Part shown: positions 51,601-62,504 of the stretch, piece after piece
Numbering within the stretch: position 1 is the stretch's first letter
Layout of the letters: every line of letters starts with the position of its first letter
Position numbers and translations under genes: made by a program
The notes under the pieces: model-generated
Databases searched by the model: none
Seen by the model: the letters and a program-made list of their open reading frames with translations, nothing else
What the model was told of the DNA's origin: nothing
Assembly (NCBI GenBank): GCA_013398955.1
Contig: VWPU01012116.1
Coordinates: forward strand, 186,001-250,000
Reading direction: 5' to 3'
Source: Callaeas wilsoni
Taxonomy: Eukaryota > Chordata > Aves > Passeriformes > Callaeidae
DNA: 64,000 nucleotides

Positions 51601-51888
51601 AAAAAATTGAATCTAAAAGGCTTTTCCAAATGTAGAAAAGTAAAGAAAATATAATCTACCTGCTCAAGTTCTCAATAATTTTTTATTCTAAAACATACTG
51701 GCCTGCAAGAGATAATGTTATATAAATCATAGTTTTATGATAACATGCTTCAACCAAGAAAAAAATTTGCAAGAAGATATGAATTCAGGAATCTTATATA
51801 AATGATGATGTTTCTGCATTTTTGAAACTGCAAAATTACTTATCTTTTTGGCTGTTCATCCTAACATAACACTAAGTAACTAAATGTG
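48615..51888. other. Non-coding stretch
   Basis: No supportable gene. It includes a pure (CAG)7 at 50275-50295 inside a 151-codon plus-strand open frame (49999-50451), and a GC-richer patch at 50880-51250 with competing frames on both strands and no splice support. No named repeat was seen. Confidence 0.5.
50275..50295. repeat. (CAG)7 trinucleotide repeat
   Basis: Seven uninterrupted CAG units. In the plus-strand open frame around it they read as glutamines followed by a Ser-rich stretch; on the other strand they read as alanine or cysteine runs. Coding status is not established. Confidence 0.9.
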
Positions 51889-51890
51889 TC

Positions 51891-52556
51891 AGTGTTATGG
51901 CTTAGGAATGTATTCTCCGACTTAAAGTTCTCCTTCCCCCCTCCCCCACATTGGGCTGGAGAGGAGAATTGGAGGCACAAGAGGTAAAAAAACCATGGAT
52001 TGAGATAAGAATCGTTTACTGGAAAGAGCAATGAGATAAGAAAAATGGTAGCAATAACAATATTAATAACAGGAGTGTACAAGAGAGGTGAGAAATTCAC
52101 ATGGAAATGGTCACCAGTACACCTCCCCCTAGGTCCGAGGTAACACTTGGACAACAGTAGCACCTTCATCTTACCTCGAGCTCCTGTCGCAGCAGCGTAA
52201 CTTGCAGTCTGAGTTCCAGGTATCCCTGGAGGTATATTCAGGGGCTGCGGTTTGGTGGCTGCGGATGCCATCAGTTCCTCACAGCACTGTGAGCGCTGCA
52301 AGGGGAAAACTAACTCTGTCTCAGCCAGACCCTATGCACCTGGAGATGGCTGGACACCCGCCTGCCCATGGGAAGTGGGGACTGGATTCCTTGATTTCTT
52401 TTGCTTGCATGCACAGCTTTTGTTTTTCCTATTAAACGGTCTTATCTCAATCCACGAGTTTTCTAGCTTTTCTACCCTTCCAATTGTCTCCCTGATCCCA
52501 CTGGCTGGGGAGTGAGGAGTGGTTGTGTGGGGATGAGCTCCCGGATGGAGCTATGA
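51891..52556. mobile_element. LTR-like element with inverted arms
   Basis: About 665 bases bounded by TGTTATGGCTTAGG on the left and GGATGGAGCTATGACA on the right, so the ends are of the TG...CA type. The right part closely resembles, in reverse complement, the start of a common avian endogenous-retrovirus LTR (CTCGTGGATTGAGATAAG, then TTTAATAGGAAAA). The left arm carries the same words in direct orientation: TGGATTGAGATAAGA is exact at 51996-52010 and inverted at 52441-52455, with AGAATTGGA and GTTTA..GGAAA flanking both. No convincing target-site duplication or internal retroviral genes. It could be one LTR with inverted terminal segments, or two LTR pieces joined head to head. Confidence 0.6.
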
Positions 52557-53200
52557 CACTGTGAAGTGAAGGTTAGGTGGCACTAAGAGAACAGCATTTT
52601 CACAGCTTTTTCAGGGAGATTATACATTTGTAATGGGTGTCATCTGCACCTGTAAAAGACACGTTTAGTGACGGATGGCTAATGGTGAGAGGTACTAATG
52701 CTATAAGCGTCTGATTTGAGCAGCGGAAGGAGCACCACTGCTGAACCATTTTTGAACACCACGAAGCACTACTGCTACCAGTTCTCAAGTGAAAGGTGTG
52801 TTGGTAGGAGATAAGAAAGTTTGTGGAATTTTCAAGTTCAACATGCAAGTAACATTCCTTTGATGTGCTCATGGCAGGAGTATATGCCTGTGAGGACGTG
52901 TTGAACTTGAGGGAAATTTGTGTGTCTGTGTGTAAAGGGGAAACCCAGCCATTCAGATTATTCTTCTGCACTTAAATAAAACAAAAGTGAAAATTAGGAT
53001 GGAAAAGTGAAGATACTTGTGAAGACAATTAAAAAATATAAGTTGATCTACTCAGAAAAGGGAGAGAAAACCCCAACAAATAAACCAAATAAAATATCTA
53101 TTTAATTTGTTTATATTTTTATTTACATGATTGCTTAATGATAAAAGTTATCACCATGCATCTTTTTTCAATCTAAGCCTTTTCTGTTCAGTGATCTTGA

Positions 53201-53247
53201 CTGTACATGATTAGGTCAATAAGGCTGTACTGATTAGGTCAATAAGG
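53201..53247. repeat. Tandem duplication, 23-24 bp unit
   Basis: CTGTACATGATTAGGTCAAT plus AAGG (53201-53224) is followed directly by the same unit with one base deleted (53225-53247). Confidence 0.85.
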
Positions 53248-55480
53248 TATCAGAAATTTCCTTAGAAATGTATTATGAATTCTTCTATTTTAATAACAGG
53301 AAGACAGTACTGGATTTGTATTCAAAATTTCTTTACAATTAGTCTATGCATTTCCGTCAAGTAATCACATGAAAAAAAATATTTGAAAGATACAAAAAAA
53401 CCTAATTCACAAAGGCAAATAGTAGAGTACATTTGGGTCTCTAAGAATTTAATGTTTTAATACCGCCTAGTTGACTATGTTTATTTCTTTCAGTTTAATT
53501 TTTGTATTCCTGCTGAAATCTCAGATTCTATTAGTTTGCAAAAGGTTATGCTTTTTGCAGAAACATGAAAGTTTCATTTTAGTGAAAGAAAAATCAAAGC
53601 AGAAAGGCTTCAATGTTCACACAGAAATCTGGTTTTGGGACAGGAAATGGAACTTTCTGTTTCAGAGCACAGCCATTCTCATACACCTATTATTTTTCCT
53701 GAATTATCCTTTTCGTAGTTCAACTCTACTTTTTATGTCCATTGTGCTGCTAAAAAATCCCTATTAAAAGTCTGTTTAAGGATATGAATGTTGCTGGATT
53801 TTTTTCTCTTTCTGGCAGAGGCTTGTTTCCTAAACAATGCCCTCAAATACAGCCTGGATGTGAAAACTTCCTGCAGAGGCAGTTCACTTAAGGTTGAGGC
53901 TATCCTTGATTATAGGATGGTGTCAGCTCAGAAATGTCTCCAAGAAAGACCTCTAACTTTCATAAGGCAAAGAAGCTTATGAGTTTTTAAATTGCCTTCA
54001 AAATAGAGGCAGGAAGATAAAGAGAGCAAACAATGCATCTTTCCTATATGGCATCCTTAACCCTTTTTTATTGATGCATCCAGGACCTGACACAGGTTAT
54101 GTTTCTAGCAAAGAAAGTTATCTCATGCATCTTCTTTTTCTTAAGCCCTTTTTGTGGCCCTTTATTGGGATAAAGTTTGGTAAACAGCAAAGTGACAGTT
54201 AATCATTTTCTGATAATGCACATCTCTCCTACAACATCAACTCAAGCAGACAATGCTATCTAAAATCTCCCCTCTACACACACAAACACACACAAAAAGA
54301 GAAAACCAAAAGCAAAGAAGACCACCCCAAACATCAAATGCCAAATGCAAATATCCTGGTTTCCAGACAAATGCCTTGGCAGAATGCATGGCCACTTCTT
54401 TCTTTTCCAGTTTTTGATCTTGGACTGGCTTTAAATGTTGGAAGAGGTACAAAACCAACCACTCAAACTGCCCCTTGAAAGAAGTATTCTTCAGAACAAG
54501 CAAGCAAATTCTTCCCCTAAGACTGCCCTGCTTAGAGGTATTCGAAACAGAAAACAAAAAACCATTTACTAGCAATCTTTTGAATGAGTCATGAACTAAA
54601 TGCTGCCCTCTCTAAACCTTGGAAAGGGTTTAAGAATGACACAGAAAGGATGTGAAAACAACTACATCCTATCACATCTTTTCATATGTAATGAAATGAA
54701 AAAAAACCCAAACTCTAAAGAAAAATTTAAAATTCTGTTCTATCGTAATGAATTAAACTGGATTTTTTTGGCATTAGTTTGGGCCTTTTTTTTTACCTTT
54801 CCACCCCAAATACACTGCTACATAACAATCCTCAAGTAAAAATCCATTTCCTACTAAAATTCAGAACTGATATTTCTTATGCATGTTGCTGCTTTGCAGA
54901 ACTTCATTTGTTTAGACAAAGCCAGACAAAACAGTAGAGTTTTTACAAGAAAGGTATAACTGTCAACTGTGAATAAATGGAGCCAAGGAATATCTGCTGC
55001 AATCACTTGTTTCAGTAGAAGTAGCATAATTGTGCCATAAACTCCTGCCTGATCCACTGCAACATATTACATCTGTTTTATGCTAATGTAGTTCCAAAGA
55101 AATCAATGATATTTATACTGATATAAAGCTGTGGTGAGTCATATTCTCAATTAGTGTCTTCAGTCTGAGAGGGAATATCAGAGATTTTTCTTGATTGTCC
55201 AGAATTTAGCCTGTAATTTTGTTCACTGATTTCTAAGAAGTTGAACGTTTAATTACATCTATGTGGCTTCAGAGCACCCCTTGAAAAATCATCACAAGTT
55301 ATTTTAGGCAGATTTAACTTTTAAATTGAATTATTTTGATTGCATAGATCTTTTGTTTCATTGGTATATTCATAACAAGAGGCACTGATCTCTGACAGAT
55401 TTTTTTAAAATTACACGTGTGATCCATAGGAATCATAAAATGCCTGTGAAGTAACATATCCACCCAAAAAAAGGCTTATC

Positions 55481-55508
55481 AACTATCCTAACATAACTAT
55501 CCTAACAT
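55481..55508. repeat. 14-bp tandem duplication
   Basis: AACTATCCTAACAT occurs twice head to tail just upstream of a CR1 copy. Confidence 0.85.
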
Positions 55509-55621
55509 ATTGATGTTGCCATCAGTCAAATATATTATATTCTTATTTTGATGGTTGAATTCAACTCCTTAGTCAAAATTGTGTGTGAAGCCCGTCAGTT
55601 TAAATACGACACGTAAACGAC

Positions 55622-56040
55622 TTCTAGAGACTAAGCCAAACAAGGAGTGGCAGAGGGAGCTGGGGGTGTTTAGCCTGGAGAAAAGGAGGCTCGGGAGAGA
55701 CCTTATCACTGTACAGCTGCCTGAAAGGAGGCTGTAGCCAGGTGAGGGTCGGCCCCTTCTCCCAGGCAACCAGTGACAGGATGAGAGGACATGGCCTCAA
55801 ACTATACCAGGGAAGGTTCAGGTGGGACATGAGGAATAATTTCTTCATGGAAAATCTTGTTAAGCATTGGAACAGACTGCCCAGGGAGGTGGTGGAGTCA
55901 CAATTTCTGGAAGTTTTCAAGAACTGGCTGGACGTGGCACTTACTGCCATGGTCTAGTTGACAGGGTGGTTATCAGTCAGAGGCTGGACTTGACGATTTG
56001 ATGGTATTCTCCAACCTAAATGATTTTGTGATTCTGTGAT
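55622..56040 (+). mobile_element. CR1 LINE 3' part
   Basis: Plus-strand CR1 from the end of ORF2 (GGGGGTGTTTAGCCTGGAGA, then GGGTCGGCCCCTTCTCCCAG) through CACTGGAACAG-type text (TTGGAACAGACTGCCCAGGG) to the 3' UTR and an AATGATTTTGTGATTCTGTG tail at about 56040. A piece of the ORF2 carboxyl end is still readable around 55840-55950 ([20 protein letters not shown]). It is 5'-truncated and inactive. Confidence 0.92.
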
Positions 56041-58464
56041 TTGGAACCACTTGAAGTGGAAAAATGGTAGATATTTCTTTTTGTACAATTTTGTCTTTCT
56101 ATTTTTAGTGGATTTTTTTCATTATTTTTGTTAAAGTGAAAGAGATGTTTTTTAAAATGCAGTGATCTGAATTTATGATCTGAATTTATGATGTGTGAGT
56201 GTTCAAAGGCTTACCAGAATAATCTGATGCATTAGGCAGACAGGAATTTAAACAGATAATCTGAGGTAAACCTTGCTGGGATAATTTTAGAGTTGATTGA
56301 TTGAATTTAGGTTGATCAGAAATAACCAGAGACCTTGACTTAGCAGGCAGTTAGTTCCTAAAGATCTAATAGGAAAGGGCTCTTCATGCACATGGACTGC
56401 GTGCATTGTCACACACACAAATTCAGGTTTTGGGTTATTCACACTAACAGCTTGGATCCAGAGGTCCAAGATCAAAATTGCATTTCTCAGCTTACTTGCA
56501 TCAGTGTTTGTATCCATTGCAAACCATATCTACTTTGTAATGGGAAATGTGGCTATTTAGAATCACTATTTTGTTTTTATTATTTTTCAAAACATAAAAT
56601 GAAAGATACACTGTATTGTTAGAGCTGTATTTTGTCCCTGGATTCCTGGAATTGAAAGCTTTATGTGCTGGTTTTTTGTTGTTTCTGTTGCAGGGAACGG
56701 TAAATGATATTTCCTGGACATTATTTCTCAGTCTCAATGGACTTTTTTTACACAGCTGAATCAACTGTATTTTTTACCAAGCCTGAGACAAATACATATG
56801 TGTCCCTCTTTCATTAAAGTAGAAATTCTATTCTTTCAAATATATACATATAAAATAATATACAGAAGATGGCTGCTTAATGAATTCATCAAATGGCGAA
56901 TAAATTCTTCTGAGAACAAAGATACAATTTTCTGGCCTTCTGATATTAGTCATTCTTCCTACAGGACGAGTAGCATTAAAAGCATGTTAAATAGTTCTCA
57001 GTTTGCTTTTCTGAAAAGATTTTGACAGTGTTAATTACTTCTGCTAACAGAAATTTCTGACACTTACGTGACCTTCTGCTGCATATGAAAAAGGCTGTCA
57101 TGGCTGGTGTACTGATATATGCAAGGAAAATCTCAGGAACTGAAATTAAATGAAACTAAACAAATCTTATCCTTAACATTACCAAGTAAGAATTCCCAAT
57201 GACTTCACCAGAACACACTTTATACTTCTGGTGGGGGAGGGGGGATTTCTGTATGAGGAAATGAACTCCTTTGGAATGCAGCAAGAACAGGCACTGGTGG
57301 CAAGAGAGAACAGAAGCACAGGATTCTCCTTGCTGCCCCGAGAGGAGTCAGCCTGGCTCACTGTTTCAGTCACGTATGAGAAGGTGAACACGCACATGGA
57401 AGTTGCCTCTTTGTGGTACATTACTAAGAGCGTCACTGTTAATAATGTTACACTGGTATTAAAAAAAAACCAAAAACTTAACCTTCTATAACCACGCTGG
57501 CATAAAAAATTGCAACATTCAAGTGGTTGGCACAAAATTGCCATTCTTAGAGTAAGAGCCAACAAAAGTTTCTAGAACAGCGGCAATGGAACATCTCTTA
57601 GGCCATTGCTAAACACAAGAGAAGGCGAAAAAAAAAGAAAATAAAGATTAAATAATTGAAATTCAAACAAACTACGATGGCACAGCAAGCTGCTGTTTTC
57701 ACAGGTGTTTATAGCTATGGTCCTTTGAACTGATTTTCTACAGCACCAGGCTATTTTTCCTGTTTTAATGTTTCTTTTTTTCTCTCTCTCTTATTTCTTA
57801 TTTTTTATTTCTTTAACTGTTCAGTTTTAGTTAGATTTTAGTTTAGCACTTACCACCTACCACTCCTTCCAAGTGGCCATTTTGTCTCTAACTGAAAATA
57901 AAGTTATTCCAGCATGTTAGAGAGAAAGCACAGAACATTTTCAAGACTCATATGAAAAAGTGCGTAGGCTGTTAAGGATCTTCCTTCTAATACATTATGG
58001 CAAATATGCTCCCAGCACAGGATAAGGAGATTTATAACCATTAAAAGGTATTTCAGTTCAGAGAGAGAATAAAATAATCCACCCCAAAGAGCTGTGTTCT
58101 GGGTGATTACATTTTGACCTCAATTCCTGCTGTATTCCCTAGTGACTTTGTCCATACAATAATGTTTCCCCTGCTGGGACCCAGTCCAACACCACCTAAA
58201 ATTAGATTTTTCTATTGATTTTTATGGTCAGTTGCTTCTTAAAATCAGTTGTTGTTACATCAAAAAAAACCACAAAAATTTCCGTGCTCACTGTTCGTCA
58301 AAATATATTTTGAAAAGCATATTGGAGAAATCCCACAACGTTAAACTGTATGTTTAACCACATAGAGACTCAGTAGTACTCATGGAAGAATACAAATCCT
58401 TATGATCCATTGCTGTGCTACAGTTTTTTTTCTCGTTTTATTTTTACAGGATGCAAACTTCCTG
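56041..58464. other. Non-coding stretch
   Basis: No gene is supported. It holds a 13-bp tandem duplication (56164-56189). The 128-codon minus-strand frame at 57179-57565 competes with an 86-codon plus-strand frame over the same DNA and neither has splice support. Confidence 0.55.
56164..56189. repeat. 13-bp tandem duplication
   Basis: GATCTGAATTTAT occurs twice in direct succession, 120 bases after the end of a CR1 copy. Confidence 0.85.
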
Positions 58465-58528
58465 TGATGCCTTGTAGAGGCTGACCTGGAACAGAGGCTA
58501 GACAGAGTCAAAGGATAAAGGGTAGGTA

Positions 58529-58534
58529 TTTATT
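58529..58534 (-). terminator. LTR polyadenylation signal AATAAA
   Basis: AATAAA on the minus strand within the solo LTR, about 65 bases before its 3' end, where an R-region polyadenylation signal is expected. Confidence 0.5.
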
Positions 58535-58828
58535 AAAAGGCCTTTACAGGGTACACCTTGGGCAGTGCAGGAGTCTCGCAGAGACTGCACCCAGGATGGA
58601 CGACAGTCACACATTTTTCGGACAGATATAAGTTTTGTTCATTTGCATATCAGAGGTTAATTTTCCAATTACAGCTTCAGGCAGTGGAGTCCCAGTCTCT
58701 TAGTTTGCTTCCCCCCAACTCACTTTTGTTTACATTTCTTGGGGCCCGAGACAGTGAGGTGTCCTTGATTCTCAGGCCTAGAGAGGAATTGTTGTGCCTG
58801 ACAAAAATGGGAAAAGCAGTTGCTAACA

Positions 58829-58840
58829 CTCTATATAGAG
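58829..58840 (-). promoter_or_regulatory. LTR TATA box, palindromic
   Basis: CTCTATATAGAG is its own reverse complement and contains TATATA. It sits about 75-85 bases from the LTR 5' end on the minus strand and is the only TATA candidate in the element. Confidence 0.4.
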
Positions 58841-58915
58841 CTCAGAGTTATACACTAAAGAATTGCAGGATGACAAATATATGAAAATATAAAAAGCTAA
58901 AATCCTAAGGCATCA

Positions 58916-59696
58916 CTTGTTGCTAAGAAAGTTAGCTTTAAAAACAGTATTTAGAGGTATTTTTGTGACTCCTCAATCATATTGCCATATAAAACAGTAT
59001 AACAATATTTGCTTTATTCAAAATGGAGAGGGAGGATTGCTGACATTATATGATAAATGTAATAAATGGAAACAACACAATGGCAAATTACTGTCAACAA
59101 ACACCCAAAGTGAGCGGAGAGAATTTTTCTCCTATAAATCTCCTGAGACAGAGAGGCAGCCACAGGCTGCACAGAACCCCAAGAGCTCCCCATAGGCTGT
59201 GCCAGCTGCTGGCAACCTCCTGCTGTATGGCTCCACTCCTTGGCTTGTATTAGTACACATTTTTTTCAGGGTGGCTTTGCAAACCTTTAATTATTGCAGA
59301 ATAATTTTGGACAATGCAAGATTTTTCACTCCAGAGTAGCAGTTATTAGGTCAGAAACCAGCATGCAGGTGAATTTAATATTCCTTTTTTAAGCTTATTT
59401 TTAATGCTGGAAACTGCATATCTTGCAGGCATGAAGCAACAACACCAGAGGTTCTAAGGAACAGTCTCCTGAGCTGCGGACTAATGAGCATCTTATGTCT
59501 TAATTTACACAAACAGATGAAAAATCACACCAAAACTTTCAGAAAAAATGAGCATTCCAGGGACACTGCTGATACCTGCAGGAGCAGCTTGTGTTAGCCC
59601 TTGAAATTTCACAGTTATTTGCCATTTATGAAAAACTTTGAAACTGCAGAACATTTAATCATATAGGCACTAAAGCCTGTTAGTAGATCTACAAGA
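58916..59696. other. Non-coding spacer between LTR and CR1
   Basis: AT-rich sequence with overlapping short open frames (58917-59253) of chance-like composition; nothing else seen. Confidence 0.5.
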
Positions 59697-59766
59697 TTCA
59701 CAGAATCATGAAATTATTAGGGTTGGAAGAGAACTCTGAAGATCATGTAGTCCAACCCCTCTTAAC
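59697..59766 (-). mobile_element. CR1 LINE 3' end, very short
   Basis: Reverse-complement CR1 tail and 3' UTR only: TTCACAGAATCATGAAATTA, GGGTTGGAAGAGAACTCTGA, TCATGTAGTCCAACCCCTC. About 70 bases, the extreme 3' end. Confidence 0.8.
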
Positions 59767-61770
59767 CAAATTTAAGATTCTGGAAGGCTCTGAAGTTCAG
59801 TACTTTTAATTGGAAGAAACAAAAAGTTTTTATTCAGGTACTGTTACTCAACTGTGAAAGACGTCTTTCTGGAAAAATATCCTAATGGGCAGGGAAAACT
59901 CTGGCTGAGGCAGAGTGAGTCACTCTCCAGCTGCCACAGCAATGCGAGAAAGTCCTTCTGCAAACCTTCAGTTACAGAGTCCTAGAAATGGAATGGAATG
60001 GAAACCAAGAAGAAAGACGATTTTCCTTATCCTGATTTGGTGAATTCCACCTCCAAAGTGTAATCACTTTGAGCTTGTCTACCAGACTTTAAGCTTGTAT
60101 TTACGTGATGAGCACTACTATGCTGATGCTTGCATGTCGATTGGTGTTGCCTCATTTGAGAGCGCATCTTTCTCAACTCACCTAGATGTTGAAAATTGTA
60201 TTCTCTAAAAAGAGTTATTTTGGGGTTTGTTTGTTTTGTTGGGTTTTTTTTTTGTTCAGATAACTAACTGGTGTCTGAAGTCAGTGACAGCCCATCATGC
60301 AGCATAACACAGAAAATAAACTGAGGACCTATTATCTTCTTGTTAAACTCAGTTTGCAGCCATATCTAGATTGGCTAGAAAGTTCTTAGTAACGCGCATT
60401 TTATTACCCCCTGGATCTAAACCACAGGTGATCCTATAACTCGCAGTATGTTTAAGATACCAGGTCACAGGCTGAGGACATCCCTCCCGCCTCCTGTTCC
60501 GCTGTCTCTGTGAAGCTCTGCATTGCCATTTAGGGTTAGTGAAGGATATTTTGGTGAGGGAGACTATTTGGTTGTAAAAGCATTCCCTGCTGCTGCTGAT
60601 CTCATTTGTATTTCAACTCCAGGTCAGTATTCTGAACATATTCTCAATTAGGAAGCATTACTAAAGCTGACTTTTAAAAGAAAGATGTGCAACACCAGTG
60701 GAAATTTGCAAGTCACATATGTGAACTAAATCACATATTACCTACTGTACGTGAAGCACCAGGAATTGCCATCCTGTGTTCTGCTCAGCAGACTTACATG
60801 TACATACTAAATGCTAAGGTCTGGGATCTAAAAATACACAAATTTATATTATAGGCCTGTTGGCAAGCAATCAAGAAGCTAGAATGATGACATAGCATCC
60901 AGACTGACCATTCAAAGAGGGTCCTCATGTTTTGTTTATGAGGAATGAGGAGATTTGTGAACCTAAGCCTGTAAGTTTGTTGTAAATTCAACACAGACTG
61001 ACATTCTCCATTTTGGATGCATGAAAGCAGGTGCTGTAAGAATTCTCTTGCTGTGAAAATGCAACCAGTTTTTCCTTTTTTAAATTTTTTTTTTTAAAAG
61101 GTTGTGGTGGCTGAGATAGGATTAGTGGAGGGGTGGAGGGGAATATACCCTGAATACCAAAAATAATTGTAAAATCCCTACTGCTAATGTCCAGCACCTA
61201 AAACACCAGTTATAAAAAGATGTGCCCAAGAATAGCTGGAACTGAGGCCAGAGGGCGCAGACTGACCCTCAATCATGGGGCCAAACCCTTCTGGGTTACA
61301 AAACAGGGAGACTAACCAGGTTTTAGGTTTGCTCAGAGGTCACACAGAATTCCTGAATGAGGTAGGTAATCACAAAAAGATGATGATGATGAGGTGATAA
61401 ACGTAGAACGCACATCTTCCACAGTGCAGCCCAGGAGCCAAGAGAGGAGCCTACAAGGGTTGCGGTATTGTGAAATTATATTTACCACAACTCCCTCTCT
61501 ATCCTAAAGCAGTGGCAGCATGACTGCTATCTCAGCAGTGGAGCTGTAAATTACTTTAGGAGCCATCTCGGAGAGAGTTGAAGGAATCGCTTTTTTTGCG
61601 CAACCAGAAGAAACCTAGAGTGAAGTGTGGAGTGCCCCCAGACTCCCCAGTGGACAGCAACATAACATTTGTGTAGCTGCTAACAATTTTTTTCTCCCCT
61701 AGAAGACATTAAAACATTTCTCTGAAGGAAAAGCAGATTTGAGAAACTGTCACAGTAGCTTCTACTTTAC
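59767..61770. other. Non-coding stretch
   Basis: No gene is supported. It holds a G/T-rich tract (60217-60258) and a (GAT)4-5 run (61379-61392). Confidence 0.55.
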
Positions 61771-61964
61771 TGTGAAGGGAAATCCTTAAAAAAAGCTGGG
61801 TTGAAGTCTGAGCATAGAAAACTCTCCTCCCCAGTCTGGCCAGTGCTGCTGCCACAAGCCCATAATTGCTGTAATTTGCAAGTTTGGTATGGAGGGGAAT
61901 CAATGAAAAACACCATCCAGGGCTGTGTAGTTGCTGAGTGAGGAGAATCCATAAGTCCAAATTG
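61771..61964 (-). CDS. Candidate internal coding exon, unidentified
   Basis: A very strong minus-strand acceptor (TTTTTTCTCTTCCAG) opens an exon at 61964 and a fair donor (ACA|GTAAAG) closes it at 61771, giving 194 bases. The frame is open throughout, about 64 codons, starting QFGLMDSPHSATTQPWMVFF and ending FLCSDFNPAFFKDFPS; the stop TAA falls just past the donor. A second frame (starting within NLDLWILLTQQLHSPGWC) is also open over much of it, so coding is not certain. No domain is recognised. It lies on the same strand as the 62450 and 31092 candidates. Confidence 0.3.
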
Positions 61965-62449
61965 CTGGAAGAGAAAAAATAGTTTCTTTCTCATAAATGA
62001 AGTATTTTTCCCGAGAATTTTCAAGTAAGCTTGAAAATCTATTACTCAAAAGTTTGAAAACTTCATCAGTAAGTCATGACTAAATGTCTCTATTTGCATG
62101 AACACACACAATCAAAACTGAATTATTTAAGCTTAATCTACAATTTTACACCACTTAAGTGAAAATTATTTCTGTAAGTTTTGAACATGCACTAGATGAA
62201 ACATCCATCTTAAAAAAGAATCTGAAAGCCTCATTTTTAGTGGATTTTATGCGCTTACCTCTTTTGAATTTAATAACTTCTTTTTTGATTACAAGCTTAT
62301 CATAAAAGATAAAGCAACCAAGTAAGAGCATAATATATCTGCAGTTAGTGCAAATGGCAATTGTATTCTCCTGGATTAGGATTTTCAAGACTCCTAGCTT
62401 GCATGGCCGTGCCTTTTATTAGGGAAACTAGATGAAAGTTGAATAGTAC
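61965..62449. other. Possible intron or non-coding spacer
   Basis: Lies between two minus-strand exon candidates. It contains another donor-like site (GAG|GTAAGC on the minus strand near 62256-62261), but the frames around it do not match the phase left by the 62450 candidate, so I do not call an exon here. Confidence 0.4.
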
Positions 62450-62504
62450 CTTTTAAATTCTGTAGCTTATTCAGGAAATCCATCTCCACTTTAATTGCAT
62501 TTTC
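62450..62504 (-). CDS. Candidate 55-bp coding exon, unidentified
   Basis: The minus-strand acceptor TTTTTTACCTCTCACAG is excellent. The exon reads ENAIKVEMDFLNKLQNLK plus one base, a heptad-like, helix-forming peptide typical of coiled-coil proteins, and ends at AAAAG|GTACTA, a weak donor. The frame upstream of the acceptor is also open, so frame alone does not prove the exon. If real it would precede the 61964 candidate, but phases 1 and 0 do not join directly, so at least one intervening exon or a wrong call is implied. Confidence 0.25.

Larger units (their letters stand above)
52557..55621. other. Non-coding stretch
   Basis: No gene is supported. It holds a tandem duplication (53201-53247), a CA-rich patch (54275-54294) and the dyad-free duplication at 55481-55508. 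A strong acceptor-like site (TTTTTTTCTCTTTCTGGCAG, ending at 53818) precedes an open plus-strand frame to 53982, but no good donor follows. A 123-codon minus-strand frame at 52600-52971 has no splice support. Confidence 0.5.
58465..58915 (-). mobile_element. Solo LTR, endogenous retrovirus type
   Basis: The element starts TGATGCCTT and ends AAGGCATCA, a perfect 9-bp terminal inverted repeat with TG...CA ends. Read on the minus strand it carries a TATA box within the palindrome CTCTATATAGAG (58829-58840) and, about 300 bases later, AATAAA (58529-58534) near the end of the LTR, the expected promoter and polyadenylation order. No primer-binding site or internal viral genes adjoin it, so it looks like a solo LTR left after recombination. 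I could not find an exact target-site duplication, which suggests age. Its 108-codon open frame is incidental. Confidence 0.7.

Noticed and set aside
51861..52301. 146-codon minus-strand open frame
   Set aside because: It lies inside the LTR-like element and competes with two frames on the other strand.
52600..52971. 123-codon minus-strand open frame
   Set aside because: Ser/Thr/His-rich with no acceptor or donor in phase and no recognisable domain.
53788..53982. Plus-strand exon candidate after a strong acceptor at 53818
   Set aside because: The acceptor is excellent, but no good donor follows and the only GT sites (AAG|GTTGAG, ATG|GTGTCA) are weak.
57179..57565. 128-codon minus-strand open frame
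   Set aside because: Cys/Ser/Leu-rich, no splice sites in phase, and the opposite strand is open over the same DNA.
62256..62343. Minus-strand exon between CTGCAG and GAG|GTAAGC
   Set aside because: One frame is open, but it does not continue the phase of the 62450 candidate, and the acceptor lacks a good pyrimidine tract.
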